Shown: positions 18,434-27,606, numbered from the stretch's first letter. The stretch is 64,000 nt of DNA from Pseudarthrobacter sp. MM222 (GCF_947090775.1 NZ_OX352321.1:1240001-1304000), one strand, 5' to 3'. Translations and numbers: made by a program. The notes: generated from the letters alone by a model not told the origin.

Positions 18434-18450
18434 CCGGCGGCGCCCGCCGG
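18434..18450. terminator. Hairpin between convergent DUF5719 and metallopeptidase genes
   Basis: CCGGCGG (18434-18440), loop CGC, CCGCCGG (18444-18450); it ends just before the metallopeptidase stop codon. Confidence 0.5.
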
Positions 18451-18451
18451 G

Positions 18452-18988
18452 TCAGTAGCGGCGGCGGTACACCGGGTCGAGGGATTCGGGCGGCACGCCA
18501 AGCATCTCGGCCGTGCGCTCCACGACGACGTCGTGCACGAGGTCCTGCAGTTCCTCCCGGCTGCCGCAGGCCTGTTCGACGACGAGCCGGAAGAGCGTAA
18601 TGACCGGACCCTCTTCCTCAGTCGCCGGGCTGTAAGCTCCCATCGGGGCAGGGGCACCATCCGCAACGAGTTGTTCCAGGCCCGGAGGGATCTCGTCCAC
18701 GGCGAAGCGCACGCCGTCCAGCGGTTTGCCCCAGATGTCATGGAGCCGCTGGGCCGAGTCGAGGACGAAATCGTCGAAGCGCTCGGAGCGTGTCCGGTAT
18801 GCCGGCAGGGTGGGCAGCATGAGTTCGCCCCGAAGGCCGCGCCCGTGCCTGTTCCTGCGCCGCTGCCGGAATCCCCTTGGCGCGGCGCCGCGACCGGAAC
18901 CGGCCGGGGCAGCGGAAACGTCGCCGGCTGCGGCGGCGGGGTCAGCCAAGCGGACCGTAAAACCCGGATCTTGGTGCGATGACTGCAT
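18452..18988 (-). CDS. Metallopeptidase family (zincin-like, PF06262) protein
   Basis: 178 aa. An Arg-rich N-terminus (to about 60) precedes the domain, recognisable from RSERFDDFVLDSAQRLH, VRFAVDEIPP, the acidic EEEGPVITLFR and the C-terminal LVHDVVVERTAEMLGVPPESLDP. In active zincin members the last helix carries HExxH; here the place reads HDVVVE, so the Glu/second His of the motif are missing and proteolysis is doubtful. TAGAGT ends exactly 6 nt before the ATG (minus strand), suggesting a leaderless mRNA. Conserved neighbour of whiB2 and DUF3499 in actinobacteria. Confidence 0.85.
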   Translation of the reverse strand: MQSSHQDPGFTVRLADPAAAAGDVSAAPAGSGRGAAPRGFRQRRRNRHGRGLRGELMLPTLPAYRTRSERFDDFVLDSAQRLHDIWGKPLDGVRFAVDEIPPGLEQLVADGAPAPMGAYSPATEEEGPVITLFRLVVEQACGSREELQDLVHDVVVERTAEMLGVPPESLDPVYRRRY

Positions 18989-18994
18989 ATGTTG

Positions 18995-19000
18995 ACTCTA
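18995..19000 (-). promoter_or_regulatory. -10 element, leaderless metallopeptidase promoter
   Basis: Minus-strand TAGAGT, then six bases (CAACAT), then ATG at 18988. No ribosome binding site between. Confidence 0.5.
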
Positions 19001-19099
19001 AACCCGGCGGATGATTTACGCGATATGGCCCCCGCGACCCGCCGCGGGAGGTCCCCGGGTGCGGGAATCCGGCGCGGAAGGGGAGTAGTCTGTGATGTC

Positions 19100-19489
19100 G
19101 TGGGTGCCATTCGTCTTTGTTCAAGGTCAGCCTGCCGCAATTCGGCGGTGGCCACTTTGACGTACGTCTATGCGGACTCCACCGCAGTGCTGGGGCCCCT
19201 GGCCACCTACGCCGAACCGCACTGCTATGACCTGTGCGAGCAGCATGCCGGATCCCTGACCGTCCCGCGTGGCTGGGAAGTCCTTCGGCTGGCCATGCCG
19301 GCAACCCCGGCGGGGCCCGGCCCGGACGACCTGCTGGCGCTGGCAAACGCCGTCCGCGAGGCAGCTTCGCGTCCCCGCGCGTCGGACCCGGTCCCGGGCC
19401 AGCGGAGCGCGCACCCCGCCCTGGAGGCGCCCGCCGCGGCGGAAGGCACCCGCAGGGGGCACCTGCGCATTTTGCGCGAACCATCGTGA
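19100..19489 (+). CDS. DUF3499 family protein
   Basis: 129 aa from GTG 19100; the frame is open upstream to 18989 but conservation starts at the CSRSAC segment. Cysteine pattern CSRSAC...AEPHCYDLCEQH suggests a zinc-ribbon-like site, and TLTYVYADSTAVLGPLATYAEPH and LTVPRGWEVLRL are typical of the family. TAGTCT (19086-19091) lies 8 nt before the start. Divergent from the metallopeptidase gene, upstream of Trm112. In many actinobacteria a phosphomannomutase gene follows DUF3499; it is absent here. Function unknown. Confidence 0.88.
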   Translation: MGAIRLCSRSACRNSAVATLTYVYADSTAVLGPLATYAEPHCYDLCEQHAGSLTVPRGWEVLRLAMPATPAGPGPDDLLALANAVREAASRPRASDPVPGQRSAHPALEAPAAAEGTRRGHLRILREPS

Positions 19490-19503
19490 GCTGCAACTGG
19501 CGG

Positions 19504-19509
19504 TAGGCT
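19504..19509 (+). promoter_or_regulatory. Extended -10 element upstream of Trm112-like gene
   Basis: CTGGCGGTAGGCT then TGGAAC, nearly identical to the sequence before the DUF1461 gene at 24281-24300. TAGGCT is the probable -10; the predicted leader is about 55 nt. Confidence 0.5.
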
Positions 19510-19570
19510 TGGAACTGCAAAATCCGTAAGCCACCGGCGCCTGCTGCGGCGCCCACCAGGAGCGTTCACC

Positions 19571-19801
19571 ATGCCGAATCTCAGTCCTGAGCTCTTGTCT
19601 GTCCTCCGATGCCCCGTCACTGGATCCGCCCTGGTCCAGGAGGGCGAGGAGCTCGTCGCGACGGCGGCAGACGATTCCGGCGCGAAGCCGCGCTACCGCA
19701 TCGAGGACGGTATCCCGCTGCTGCTGCCGCCGGAGCTGCTCCCGGCTGCCACCGCTGCGCCCTCCGACCAGCACGACGCCGGGCCCCGCGCCGCGGGTTA
19801 G
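19571..19801 (+). CDS. Trm112 family protein
   Basis: 76 aa with LSVLRCPVTGSALV at the N-terminus and YRIEDGIPLLLPPE at the centre, the usual short Trm112/YcaR layout. In other organisms such proteins bind and stabilise methyltransferases or act near cell-envelope glycan genes. Only one Cys of the zinc-binding site remains, so it probably does not bind zinc, as in many bacterial members. AGGAGC precedes the ATG by 6 nt. Followed after 171 bp by ahcY; a GGACGGG/CCCGTCC hairpin (19807-19836) lies between. Confidence 0.87.
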   Translation: MPNLSPELLSVLRCPVTGSALVQEGEELVATAADDSGAKPRYRIEDGIPLLLPPELLPAATAAPSDQHDAGPRAAG

Positions 19802-19972
19802 GGCAAGGACGGGACCAGCAGCAGCAAGGCCCGTCCCGCGGCGGCCCCCGCCCGGACCTGTCCTTCCGCGCCAATCCCCGAAACAAGCGGCGCCGAACTA
19901 CTTCCAGTCACCGACACGCAAGGTCACAGCCACCCGGCCACCGACGACCAGCCGGCAACACAAAGGATTCAC

Positions 19973-21451
19973 ATGACTCTCGACTACAAGATCGCGGACA
20001 TCTCCCTGGCCGAAGCCGGCCGCCACCAGATCCGCCTGGCCGAGCACGAAATGCCCGGCCTGATGTCCCTGCGCGCGGAATTCGGCGCCAGCCAGCCGCT
20101 CAAGGGCGCACGGATCGCCGGCTCCCTGCACATGACGGTGCAGACCGCGGTGCTGATCGAGACCCTCACCGCCCTTGGCGCCGAGGTCCGCTGGGCGTCC
20201 TGCAACATCTTCTCCACCCAGGACGAGGCAGCGGCCGCCGTTGTGGTGGGCAACGGAACCGTCGAGGACCCGCAGGGCGTCCCGGTCTTCGCCTGGAAGG
20301 GCGAAACCCTCGAGGAATACTGGTGGACCGCCCAGCAGATCCTCACGTGGCCGGGCGCGGACACCGACCCGGACCTCGGCGCGAACATGATCCTTGACGA
20401 CGGCGGCGACGCCACGATGCTGGTGCACAAGGGCGTCGAATTCGAAGCGCTCGGAGCCGTGCCGGACGCCGCTGCCGATGAATCCGAAGAAGGCCGGATC
20501 TTCCTGGACGTGCTGCGCGCCTCACTGCAGGAGGACGCCCAGAGGTGGACCAGGATCGGCTCCCGCCTGCTCGGCGTCACCGAGGAAACCACCACCGGCG
20601 TGCACCGCCTGTACCAGCTGGCCGAGCAGGGAAAGCTGCTGTTCCCGGCGATCAATGTCAACGACTCGGTTACCAAGAGCAAGTTCGACAACAAGTACGG
20701 CATCCGCCACTCGCTGCCGGACGGCATCAACCGCGCCACCGATGTCCTCATGGGCGGCAAGGTCGCCGTCGTCTGCGGCTACGGCGACGTCGGCAAGGGT
20801 GCCGCGGAAGCCTTCCGCGGCCAGGGGTCCCGGGTAATCGTGACCGAGATCGACCCGATCTGCGCGCTCCAAGCCGCCATGGACGGGTATCAGGTCGCGA
20901 AGCTGGAATCCGTGCTCAGCGAGGGCCACATCTTCATCACCACCACCGGCAACAAGGACGTCATCATGGCCGAGCACATGGCCGGCATGCGCGACAAGGC
21001 CATCGTGGGCAACATCGGCCATTTCGACAACGAGATCGACATGGCCGGACTCGGCCGGATCCCCGGCATCAAGAAGGTCGAGATCAAGCCGCAGGTGCAT
21101 GAGTGGATCTTCGATGAAGGTACCCCGGCAGCACGGTCCATCATCGTCCTCTCCGAGGGCCGGTTGTTGAACCTCGGCAACGCCACCGGGCACCCCTCGT
21201 TCGTAATGAGCAACTCCTTCGCCAACCAGACGATCGCGCAGATTGAACTGTTCACCAAGCGGGACCAGCCCGAGGGCGGGCGCGAGTACGAAAAGCAGGT
21301 CTACGTGCTGCCGAAGATTCTCGACGAGAAGGTCGCCCGGCTGCATCTGGACGCCCTCGGCGTCGAACTGACCGAGCTGTCCAAGGAGCAGGCCGAGTAC
21401 CTGGACCTGGATGTGGCCGGTCCGTTCAAGCCGGAGCACTACCGCTACTAG
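19973..21451 (+). CDS. ahcY: Adenosylhomocysteinase
   Basis: 492 aa; hydrolyses S-adenosylhomocysteine to adenosine and homocysteine in the methyl cycle. The N-terminal substrate domain has [12 protein letters not shown] and [14 protein letters not shown]; the NAD-binding motif [17 protein letters not shown] lies near 265, and the sequence ends in the conserved [16 protein letters not shown]. The insertion of about 40 residues near 150 is normal for the long bacterial type. The 171-bp gap upstream shows no match to the SAH riboswitch consensus by eye. A terminator follows the stop. Confidence 0.98.
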   Translation: MTLDYKIADISLAEAGRHQIRLAEHEMPGLMSLRAEFGASQPLKGARIAGSLHMTVQTAVLIETLTALGAEVRWASCNIFSTQDEAAAAVVVGNGTVEDPQGVPVFAWKGETLEEYWWTAQQILTWPGADTDPDLGANMILDDGGDATMLVHKGVEFEALGAVPDAAADESEEGRIFLDVLRASLQEDAQRWTRIGSRLLGVTEETTTGVHRLYQLAEQGKLLFPAINVNDSVTKSKFDNKYGIRHSLPDGINRATDVLMGGKVAVVCGYGDVGKGAAEAFRGQGSRVIVTEIDPICALQAAMDGYQVAKLESVLSEGHIFITTTGNKDVIMAEHMAGMRDKAIVGNIGHFDNEIDMAGLGRIPGIKKVEIKPQVHEWIFDEGTPAARSIIVLSEGRLLNLGNATGHPSFVMSNSFANQTIAQIELFTKRDQPEGGREYEKQVYVLPKILDEKVARLHLDALGVELTELSKEQAEYLDLDVAGPFKPEHYRY

Positions 21452-21467
21452 GAGCAAGCACAGCTGG

Positions 21468-21502
21468 AAGGGGCTTCCGGACCGCCCGGTCCGGAGCCCC
21501 TT
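21468..21502 (+). terminator. ahcY terminator
   Basis: AAGGGGCTTCCGGACC (21468-21483), loop GCCC, GGTCCGGAGCCCCTT (21488-21502): a 15-bp stem with one bulged T, followed by CTTCG. It begins 17 nt after the ahcY stop. Confidence 0.8.
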
Positions 21503-21594
21503 CTTCGTGACCGTATCGTGGCGGAACCGGCCGGTGGATTGGGCCACGGGTTCGCTTATGCTGGCAAGGTAACGTCTGGAAGGACCTGAGTATC

Positions 21595-22821
21595 GTGATC
21601 GCCCCGGAAGGCTGGAGCACCGGCCGCAAGCTCGTCCTGCTCGGAGCGGTTTGCGCCCTGGCGGCCGGCGGCGGAGTGTTTGCCGCGGCAGGTCCGCTGG
21701 CCCACCCGACCTTCGCGTCCGAGGCCGCGTCGCCGGAACGTTCGACGCCGGGACTGGCCTTCCCCGTGGTGGCCCCGGTCAGGCTGGATGTCTCCCCGGC
21801 CAAGGCCGCCACGCAGGTCAACCCGGGCGCGCCGGTGACCTTGAAAGTCAGCAACGGAAAAATCGAGCGGGTGGCCCTCACCAGCGATTCCGGCGGCGCG
21901 GTAAAGGGCAGCCTCAGTGCCGCCGGCGCCAGCTGGACAGCGTCGGAGCCGCTGAAATTCAATACCCGCTACACGTACACGTTCTCCGTGCTGGATGACG
22001 CCGGGCGCAAGAGCAACACCACGCAAAGCTTCACCACGGTCTCCACCGCCAATGAGGCCGACGCCGCGATCTACCCGCTGGACGGCATGAAGGTCGGCGT
22101 CGCGCAGCCCCTGCAGATCACTTTCAGCGAACCGGTCCTGAACCGGGACGCCGTCGAGAAGGCCATCAAGATCACCTCCACGTCCGGGCAGGCGGGTGAC
22201 TTCCACTGGTTCAGCGACACGATGGTCAGGTACCGTCCGGAGAGTTTCTGGGCGGCAAACAGCACCATCACGATGGACATGCAGCTGTTCGGCGTGGACC
22301 TCGGCAAGGGGCAGATCGGCAACTTCAACAAGAAGGTCACCGTCCACATCGGCGACAAGAAGGTCGCCATCGCCGACGCGACCGCGCACACGTTCACGGC
22401 CAGCATCAACGACCAGCAGGTCGGCAAATGGCCTGCGACCATGGGCGACACCCGGTTCCCTTCTGCCCGCGGGTACCTTGTGTTCATGGAGAAGTACCGC
22501 GTGGAGCACATGGATGCGTCCACCATCGGGCTCAAGCCGGGCGACCCCGCGTACTACGGCCAGCTCGACGTCAACTTCGCCACGCGCTTGACCACAAGCG
22601 GGGAGTTCATCCACCAGGCCACGGACTCGGCCATGCCCTTTCTCGGCAAGGCAAACCTTTCGCACGGCTGCGTCGGCCTCGGGCCGGACGGTGCGCAATG
22701 GGTGTTCGACAATATGACCACCGGTGACGTGGTCCAGGTGGTCAACACCGAAGGAGACTTCGCCGCCTTCGACGACGGCTACGGGGATTGGAACATCCCC
22801 TGGGCGCAGTACGCGAACTGA
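21595..22821 (+). CDS. Ig-like/YkuD L,D-transpeptidase (copy 1)
   Basis: 408 aa from GTG 21595 (GGAAGGA about 11 nt upstream; TATGCT -10 candidate at 21557). N-terminal signal or membrane helix at about 12-32, then bacterial Ig-like domains with the RYTYTFSVLDDAGRKSN and AIYPLDGMKVGVAQPLQITFSEPVLNRDAVEKAI segments, then the YkuD catalytic domain with SHGCVGL (His357, Cys359). It cross-links peptidoglycan by 3-3 linkages outside the membrane; mycobacterial LdtMt2 has the same layout. It is followed by a paralogue with a 62-bp gap. Confidence 0.94.
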   Translation: MIAPEGWSTGRKLVLLGAVCALAAGGGVFAAAGPLAHPTFASEAASPERSTPGLAFPVVAPVRLDVSPAKAATQVNPGAPVTLKVSNGKIERVALTSDSGGAVKGSLSAAGASWTASEPLKFNTRYTYTFSVLDDAGRKSNTTQSFTTVSTANEADAAIYPLDGMKVGVAQPLQITFSEPVLNRDAVEKAIKITSTSGQAGDFHWFSDTMVRYRPESFWAANSTITMDMQLFGVDLGKGQIGNFNKKVTVHIGDKKVAIADATAHTFTASINDQQVGKWPATMGDTRFPSARGYLVFMEKYRVEHMDASTIGLKPGDPAYYGQLDVNFATRLTTSGEFIHQATDSAMPFLGKANLSHGCVGLGPDGAQWVFDNMTTGDVVQVVNTEGDFAAFDDGYGDWNIPWAQYAN

Positions 22822-22883
22822 GGCGAAAGGCCGCGGACGGCTGCGCGGACGCCAGGAGTGGAAATTCGGTTGGGGGACGGAAG

Positions 22884-24185
22884 ATGGAAGAAATGATGAA
22901 GGTTCGAGGTATGGGGCGCCGACGCGAGGAGACCGTGAGCGGTCCGCGGTCCGGCGGCCCGGCCAACGGAAAGTCCGCCAGGAAAATGGCCGCCGTGCTG
23001 CTGCTCTGCGCGGCGGTCGGCGCCGGCGGGATCGGTGTCGCCAGCTCCCCGGGCTGGGCCGGCGGTGCCATGCCCTCGGAATCGTCATCGCCCATGCGGA
23101 ACGTTCCCGGCCTCGGCGCCCCGGTGGTTAAACCCGTCGAGCTGGGCGTTACCCCCACCGATGATGCCAAAGACGTCAACCCTGCCGCGGCAGCCTCCGT
23201 CAAGGCCGTCAACGGCCTCGTAAAGGACGTCGTGCTGGAACCTGTCGACGGCGGGGACCGGGTACCGGGGACAACCAGCCCCGACGAATCCACCTGGACC
23301 GCGCAGGATCCACTGGAATTCGACACCCGTTACACATACTCCTTCACGATCGTCGACGAAGCGGGCCGGGAGACGAAGAAATCCCAGACCTTCAGCACGG
23401 TGGCCAAAGCCAACGAGGCCGATGCTGCGGTGTACCCCCGCAACGGCACCACCGTCGGCGCGGGACAGCCCATTGAGATTGTCTTCAGTGAGCCCGTCCT
23501 GAACAAGGAGGCGATGGAGAAGGCGGTTACCGTCACCGCTTCTTCGGGCCAGGCCGTCGCGTGGCGCTGGTATTCGGACCGGCGGGTGCGAATCCGTCCC
23601 GAGGCGTTCTGGGCCGCGAACACCCAAGTCACGGTCGACCTGAAGCTCTTCGGCGTGGATTTCGGCAACAAGATGATCGGCAACTCCAACGTCCTGGTGT
23701 CCTTCAAGGTGGGGCCGCAGCGCCTCGCCGTCGTGGATGACATCACCAAGACGATGAAGGTGTACTTCGACGGGCAGTTGGTCCGGACCGCGCCGGTGAC
23801 ACTGGGGGATGACGACTGGCTCTCACCCAGCGGCTTTGCCGTCATCATGGAGCAGGAACGGCACTCTAAATTCAACGCTGGAAGCATCGGCTTGAAGCCC
23901 GGAGACAAGGGTTACTACCCGCCGCTGACCGTGGAATATGCCAACCGGCTGACAAGCTCCGGTGTCTACGTCCACCAGGCCCTCGAGTCGGCCTGGCGGG
24001 CAGTGGGCCGGTCCAACGTCTCGCACGGCTGCGTTGGCCTGCTCCCCGCGGACGCCGCTTGGTTCTTCAACAATATGACGAGCGGTGACGTGGTCCAGAC
24101 GCTCAATACCGGCGCCCCGCCGGTGGAGCCGCTGGAGGGCTTCGGCGACTGGAACATCCCGTGGGCGCAGTACGCGAAACGCTGA
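22884..24185 (+). CDS. Ig-like/YkuD L,D-transpeptidase (copy 2)
   Basis: 433 aa from ATG 22884, preceded by GGACGGAAG; the frame is open to 22788 but that part overlaps copy 1. Signal/membrane helix at about 35-55, Ig-like domains and YkuD domain with SHGCVGL (His381, Cys383). It is alignable with copy 1 along the mature region: RYTYSFTIVDEAGRET, ANEADAAVYPRNGTTVGAGQPIEIVFSEPVLNKEA by composition, and the identical end GDWNIPWAQYAK/N. This is a tandem duplication; the copies have diverged in the N-terminal and central regions, so roles may differ. Confidence 0.94.
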   Translation: MEEMMKVRGMGRRREETVSGPRSGGPANGKSARKMAAVLLLCAAVGAGGIGVASSPGWAGGAMPSESSSPMRNVPGLGAPVVKPVELGVTPTDDAKDVNPAAAASVKAVNGLVKDVVLEPVDGGDRVPGTTSPDESTWTAQDPLEFDTRYTYSFTIVDEAGRETKKSQTFSTVAKANEADAAVYPRNGTTVGAGQPIEIVFSEPVLNKEAMEKAVTVTASSGQAVAWRWYSDRRVRIRPEAFWAANTQVTVDLKLFGVDFGNKMIGNSNVLVSFKVGPQRLAVVDDITKTMKVYFDGQLVRTAPVTLGDDDWLSPSGFAVIMEQERHSKFNAGSIGLKPGDKGYYPPLTVEYANRLTSSGVYVHQALESAWRAVGRSNVSHGCVGLLPADAAWFFNNMTSGDVVQTLNTGAPPVEPLEGFGDWNIPWAQYAKR

Positions 24186-24287
24186 CGGCGCGCCCGCCCC
24201 GCAGCCGCCTTCGGTCCGGCGAAAATCGCCGCCGTAATCCCGGCGGGCCCCCGGGGTGGCACCTCGCCCGCCCGGAGGGTCTGGCGG

Positions 24288-24293
24288 TAGGCT
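24288..24293 (+). promoter_or_regulatory. Extended -10 element upstream of DUF1461 gene
   Basis: TAGGCT within CTGGCGGTAGGCTCGGAAC, nearly matching the element upstream of Trm112 at 19504. Predicted leader about 60 nt. Confidence 0.5.
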
Positions 24294-24362
24294 CGGAACC
24301 AGAGATATTGCGTTGCCAGGCGCAGGCCGGGCGGCACGGAAGCCTACGGAAGCGAAGCTGCA

Positions 24363-25727
24363 GTGACTGACACAAGTCCCACCTCTCCGGATCGACAGGG
24401 TCCGCGCCTGGATCCCGCCGATGACAGCGACGAGCCCGCCTTCGACTGGATGAAACCGGCACCGGCGGGCACGGAGGAACCCGACAACGACGCCGGACGC
24501 GCCGGAGCGAGCGCTGTCCCGGAAACCGGCGTTGCCGGGGCGAGCGCTGTCCCGGAAACCGGCGTTGCCGGGACGAGTGCCGCGCCGGGCCGCCGCGCCG
24601 ACCGCAAGGCCGCCGATGCCGCGGCCGCGTCACCGGATCCGCGGGAGGAGCCGCTGCACACTTCCGCCCTCCAGATCCGCCCACCCCAGGAAGAGGTGGA
24701 ACGCCGGAACGCCGAACGCGAACACGCGGCGAACACCAAGCCCGTCCTGCCGCGCGTCATGCAGGTCCTGCTGGCCATTTGCTTCCCGATCATCCTGCTG
24801 GTCCTGGCCGTCCGGGCCGTCACCAGCCCCCTGTTCCTGTGGGTCGAGTACAACCGTCCAGGCTTCCCGGGCGACGGCTACGGCTTCAGCACGGACGACC
24901 GGATGACGTACGGCTCCTACGCCGTGGACTATCTCAGCAACTGGTCCGGCCCGCGTTACCTTGGAGAGCTCGTCGACCGCAGCGGCGACCAGCTTTTCAA
25001 GGAAGGCGAAGTCAGCCACATGGCGGACGTCAAGCTCGTCATCCTGGCCGCTTTCGGTGCCGGCGTCCTGCTGATGCTTTTCAGCGTCATCGCCATCGCC
25101 TACCTGCGGCGCCGCAGCACCGGGGGAGTACGCCGTGGCCTGTTTGCCGGCTCCATCGTCACCCTCGGTCTCATCATCGGCCTGGCGGTGCTCGCCGTTC
25201 TCAGCTGGGAGCAGTTCTTCACCGAGTTCCACCGGCTGTTCTTCGCCAATGGCACCTGGACCTTCTCTCTGCAGGACACCCTGATCCGCTTGTTCCCGGG
25301 CCAGTTCTGGGTGGACGCCGGCATCGTCATCGGGGCCCTGGTCCTGCTCACCTCCCTGGTGACGCTGATCCTCACCTGGCCCACCCGGAAGCGCCGCGGC
25401 CTGCCCAGGAGAGGTGCCGCAGCGGGCAGCGCCGCCGGGGACCGCCAGTCAACGGACTTCACTTCCGAGGACGGCGCGCCCGAGGACGGCGCGCCCGTGG
25501 AGGACGCGGCTGCGGAGGGGACGGCGACGGGGGAGCCAGCCGAAGAATCCGGCGGAATGCGTTCACGCTTCAAGCGCGCCAAAGCGCGGAAGGCCGAAGC
25601 GAACGCGGCTACTGCTGAGGGACCGGACGGGGCGGCAGCCAGCGAGGCCGGAACCGGGGCGGCTGCGGGAACGGACCAGTCAGAAGCGGACGGCAAGCCT
25701 TCCCGGGGCCATTCCAGCACCGTCTAG
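24363..25727 (+). CDS. TIGR01906/DUF1461 integral membrane protein
   Basis: 454 aa from GTG 24363. A 130-residue acidic, low-complexity cytoplasmic N-terminus precedes the core: helix VLLAICFPIILLVLAVRAVT, the extracytoplasmic YLSNWSGPRYL...GEVSHMADVK segment, then three further helices, and the signature FHRLFFANGTWTFSLQDTLIRLFPGQFW by composition, ending in a charged Ala/Glu/Gly tail of about 110 residues. DUF1461 proteins have no established function. The N-terminal region contains a 33-bp direct repeat. Convergent with the acyl-CoA ligase gene. Confidence 0.85.
   Translation: MTDTSPTSPDRQGPRLDPADDSDEPAFDWMKPAPAGTEEPDNDAGRAGASAVPETGVAGASAVPETGVAGTSAAPGRRADRKAADAAAASPDPREEPLHTSALQIRPPQEEVERRNAEREHAANTKPVLPRVMQVLLAICFPIILLVLAVRAVTSPLFLWVEYNRPGFPGDGYGFSTDDRMTYGSYAVDYLSNWSGPRYLGELVDRSGDQLFKEGEVSHMADVKLVILAAFGAGVLLMLFSVIAIAYLRRRSTGGVRRGLFAGSIVTLGLIIGLAVLAVLSWEQFFTEFHRLFFANGTWTFSLQDTLIRLFPGQFWVDAGIVIGALVLLTSLVTLILTWPTRKRRGLPRRGAAAGSAAGDRQSTDFTSEDGAPEDGAPVEDAAAEGTATGEPAEESGGMRSRFKRAKARKAEANAATAEGPDGAAASEAGTGAAAGTDQSEADGKPSRGHSSTV
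24501..24581 (+). repeat. 33-bp in-frame direct repeat in DUF1461 gene
   Basis: Two near-identical copies (24501-24533 and 24534-24566; one base differs) plus a degenerate 15-base start of a third encode AGASAVPETGV twice. It keeps the frame and lies in the disordered N-terminus, so copy number may vary between strains. Confidence 0.85.
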
Positions 25728-25776
25728 GCCAGGCACCGCCCGGGCAATACGCCGCCGCCGGGTTGAACGCTGTGCG

Positions 25777-27606
25777 TTAGCCGTAGATCCGGGCGATATG
25801 CGCCTGGAAATCCCGCACGACGGCGTCCCTCTTGAGTTTCAGGGACGGCGTCAGGTGCCCGGATTCCACGCTGAAGTCGGCGTCCAGCAGCACGAAGCTG
25901 CGGATGGACTCCGCCTGGGACACAAGCGAGTTTGCCTCGTCGATGGCCCCCTGGATGGCAGCCCGGACCCGTTCGTCGCCCGTCGCATCGGCCACGGAAA
26001 TCGGGGCGATCCGCTGCGTGGCGCACCAGTTCTCCAGGCCTTCGGGATCCAGGTTCACCAGCGCCGAAACGAACGGCCTGCCGTCGCCGAGGACCACCGC
26101 CTGGCCCACGAGCTGATGCTCGCGGATCTTTTCCTCCAGCGGCCCCGGGGCCACGTTCTTGCCACCTGCCGTCACCAGCAGGTCCTTCTTCCTCCCGGTT
26201 ATGGTCAGGAAGCCGTCCTCGTCCAGAGACCCGAGGTCTCCGGTCCGGAAGAAGCCGTCCACGAACGCTTCGGCGTTGGCGGCAGCGTTGGCGTGGTAAC
26301 CCTTGAAGACGCCGATCCCCTTCACCAGGATCTCGCCGTCCTCCGCGATCCGGATGGTGGTACCCGGGACCGGAATGCCGACAGTCCCCACCTTGGTCCG
26401 GGTCGGGGTGTTGGCCGTGCAGGGCGCCGTGGTTTCGGTCAGTCCATAGCCTTCCAGGACCGGGATGCCCGCGCCGCGGAAGAAGTGGGCGTCGTTCGCG
26501 CTCAACGGGCTGGCGCCGGAGACGGTGTAGCGGAGCTGCCCCCCGAACGCCTGCCGAAGCTTCGGATACAGCAGCCGTTCGAAAAGGGCATGCTTGGCGC
26601 GGACTGCCGGGCCGGGTCCGGTGCCTGTCCCTCGTGCCGCGGCGTCCACGGCCTTCGAATAGTTAATGGCTACGGCGGCGGCCGCTCCGAACAGCCGTTG
26701 CTTGCCCGCCAGCGCCGCTTTGTGCGCGGCTCCGGTGTGGATTTTTTCGAAAACCCTGGGCACCGCCAGCAGGAACGTGGGCTTGAAACTGGACAGGTCC
26801 TCCAGGAGTTCCTTCGCGTTGGAGGTGTGGCCCAGGGTGGTCCCGGCGCTGAGGCAGACGACCTGCACGGCGCGGGCCAGGACATGGGCCAGCGGGAGGA
26901 ACATCAGGGTGCGGGAGCGGGGCTGCAGCAGAAGTTCGGGCAGGAACAGCACCATGTTCCTGGCCACGAGGGCGAAGTTCCCGTGGGTGATCTCGCACCC
27001 CTTGGGCCGGCCCGTGGTTCCAGAGGTGTACACCAGCGAGGCCACGTCCGCCAGGTCCGCCGCGGTCCGGTGCCGTTCCAGCTCCGTGCTGCTCACGCCG
27101 GTCCCGGCGGCGGCGAGGGTGGCCAGGTTGGGGGCGGCGCCGTCGTGGTCCATCCGGACGACCGGGACCAGACGGTCGCCGAGCAGCCGGGAGTTGTCCA
27201 GGACGTCCCGGAAGAGGCTGACCGTGGCCTCATTTTCCGCGAAGACGCGCCGGGCGCCGGAGTCATGGAGGATCCATTCGACCTGGTTGGGGGAGGACGT
27301 CTCGTAGATGGGAACCGTCACGCCGCCGGCAAACCAGATGGCAAAGTCCACCACCGTCCACTCGTAGCGGGTCCCTGACATGACCGCCACCGTTTCTCCC
27401 GGGGCGAGGCCGCCGGCAATGAGGCCCTTGGCCAGGGCCGTGACCTGGTTGAGGAACTGCTGGGCGGAGACGTCGGCCCAGCCGGCCGGTCCCTTGCGGG
27501 AATAGAGCGCCGAGACCGGATCCTTGGCATGTTGTGCCAGCAGCAGGTCCGTCACGTTGCTGTTCGGATCGAGCTCCACGAGCAGTCCGGTACTTGCTTC
27601 TCTCAC
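25777..27606 (-). CDS. Long-chain fatty-acid--CoA ligase (AMP-binding)
   Basis: 609 aa from GTG 27606, placed 58 bp after the pmt stop; the open frame extends to 27774 but overlaps pmt. It forms acyl-adenylate and then acyl-CoA. The P-loop YTSGTTGRPKGCE, the EGYGLTETTAPC motif and FFRTGDLGSLDEDGFLTITGRKKD are all visible, with the C-terminal catalytic Lys region present and a short end IARIYG. It belongs to the long-chain FadD15-like group common in actinobacteria. Probably co-transcribed with pmt. Substrate chain length cannot be read from the sequence. Confidence 0.93.
   Translation of the reverse strand: MREASTGLLVELDPNSNVTDLLLAQHAKDPVSALYSRKGPAGWADVSAQQFLNQVTALAKGLIAGGLAPGETVAVMSGTRYEWTVVDFAIWFAGGVTVPIYETSSPNQVEWILHDSGARRVFAENEATVSLFRDVLDNSRLLGDRLVPVVRMDHDGAAPNLATLAAAGTGVSSTELERHRTAADLADVASLVYTSGTTGRPKGCEITHGNFALVARNMVLFLPELLLQPRSRTLMFLPLAHVLARAVQVVCLSAGTTLGHTSNAKELLEDLSSFKPTFLLAVPRVFEKIHTGAAHKAALAGKQRLFGAAAAVAINYSKAVDAAARGTGTGPGPAVRAKHALFERLLYPKLRQAFGGQLRYTVSGASPLSANDAHFFRGAGIPVLEGYGLTETTAPCTANTPTRTKVGTVGIPVPGTTIRIAEDGEILVKGIGVFKGYHANAAANAEAFVDGFFRTGDLGSLDEDGFLTITGRKKDLLVTAGGKNVAPGPLEEKIREHQLVGQAVVLGDGRPFVSALVNLDPEGLENWCATQRIAPISVADATGDERVRAAIQGAIDEANSLVSQAESIRSFVLLDADFSVESGHLTPSLKLKRDAVVRDFQAHIARIYG

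Noticed and set aside
19802..19972. SAH riboswitch upstream of ahcY
   Set aside because: No consensus segments found; only a 7-bp hairpin with a 16-nt loop.
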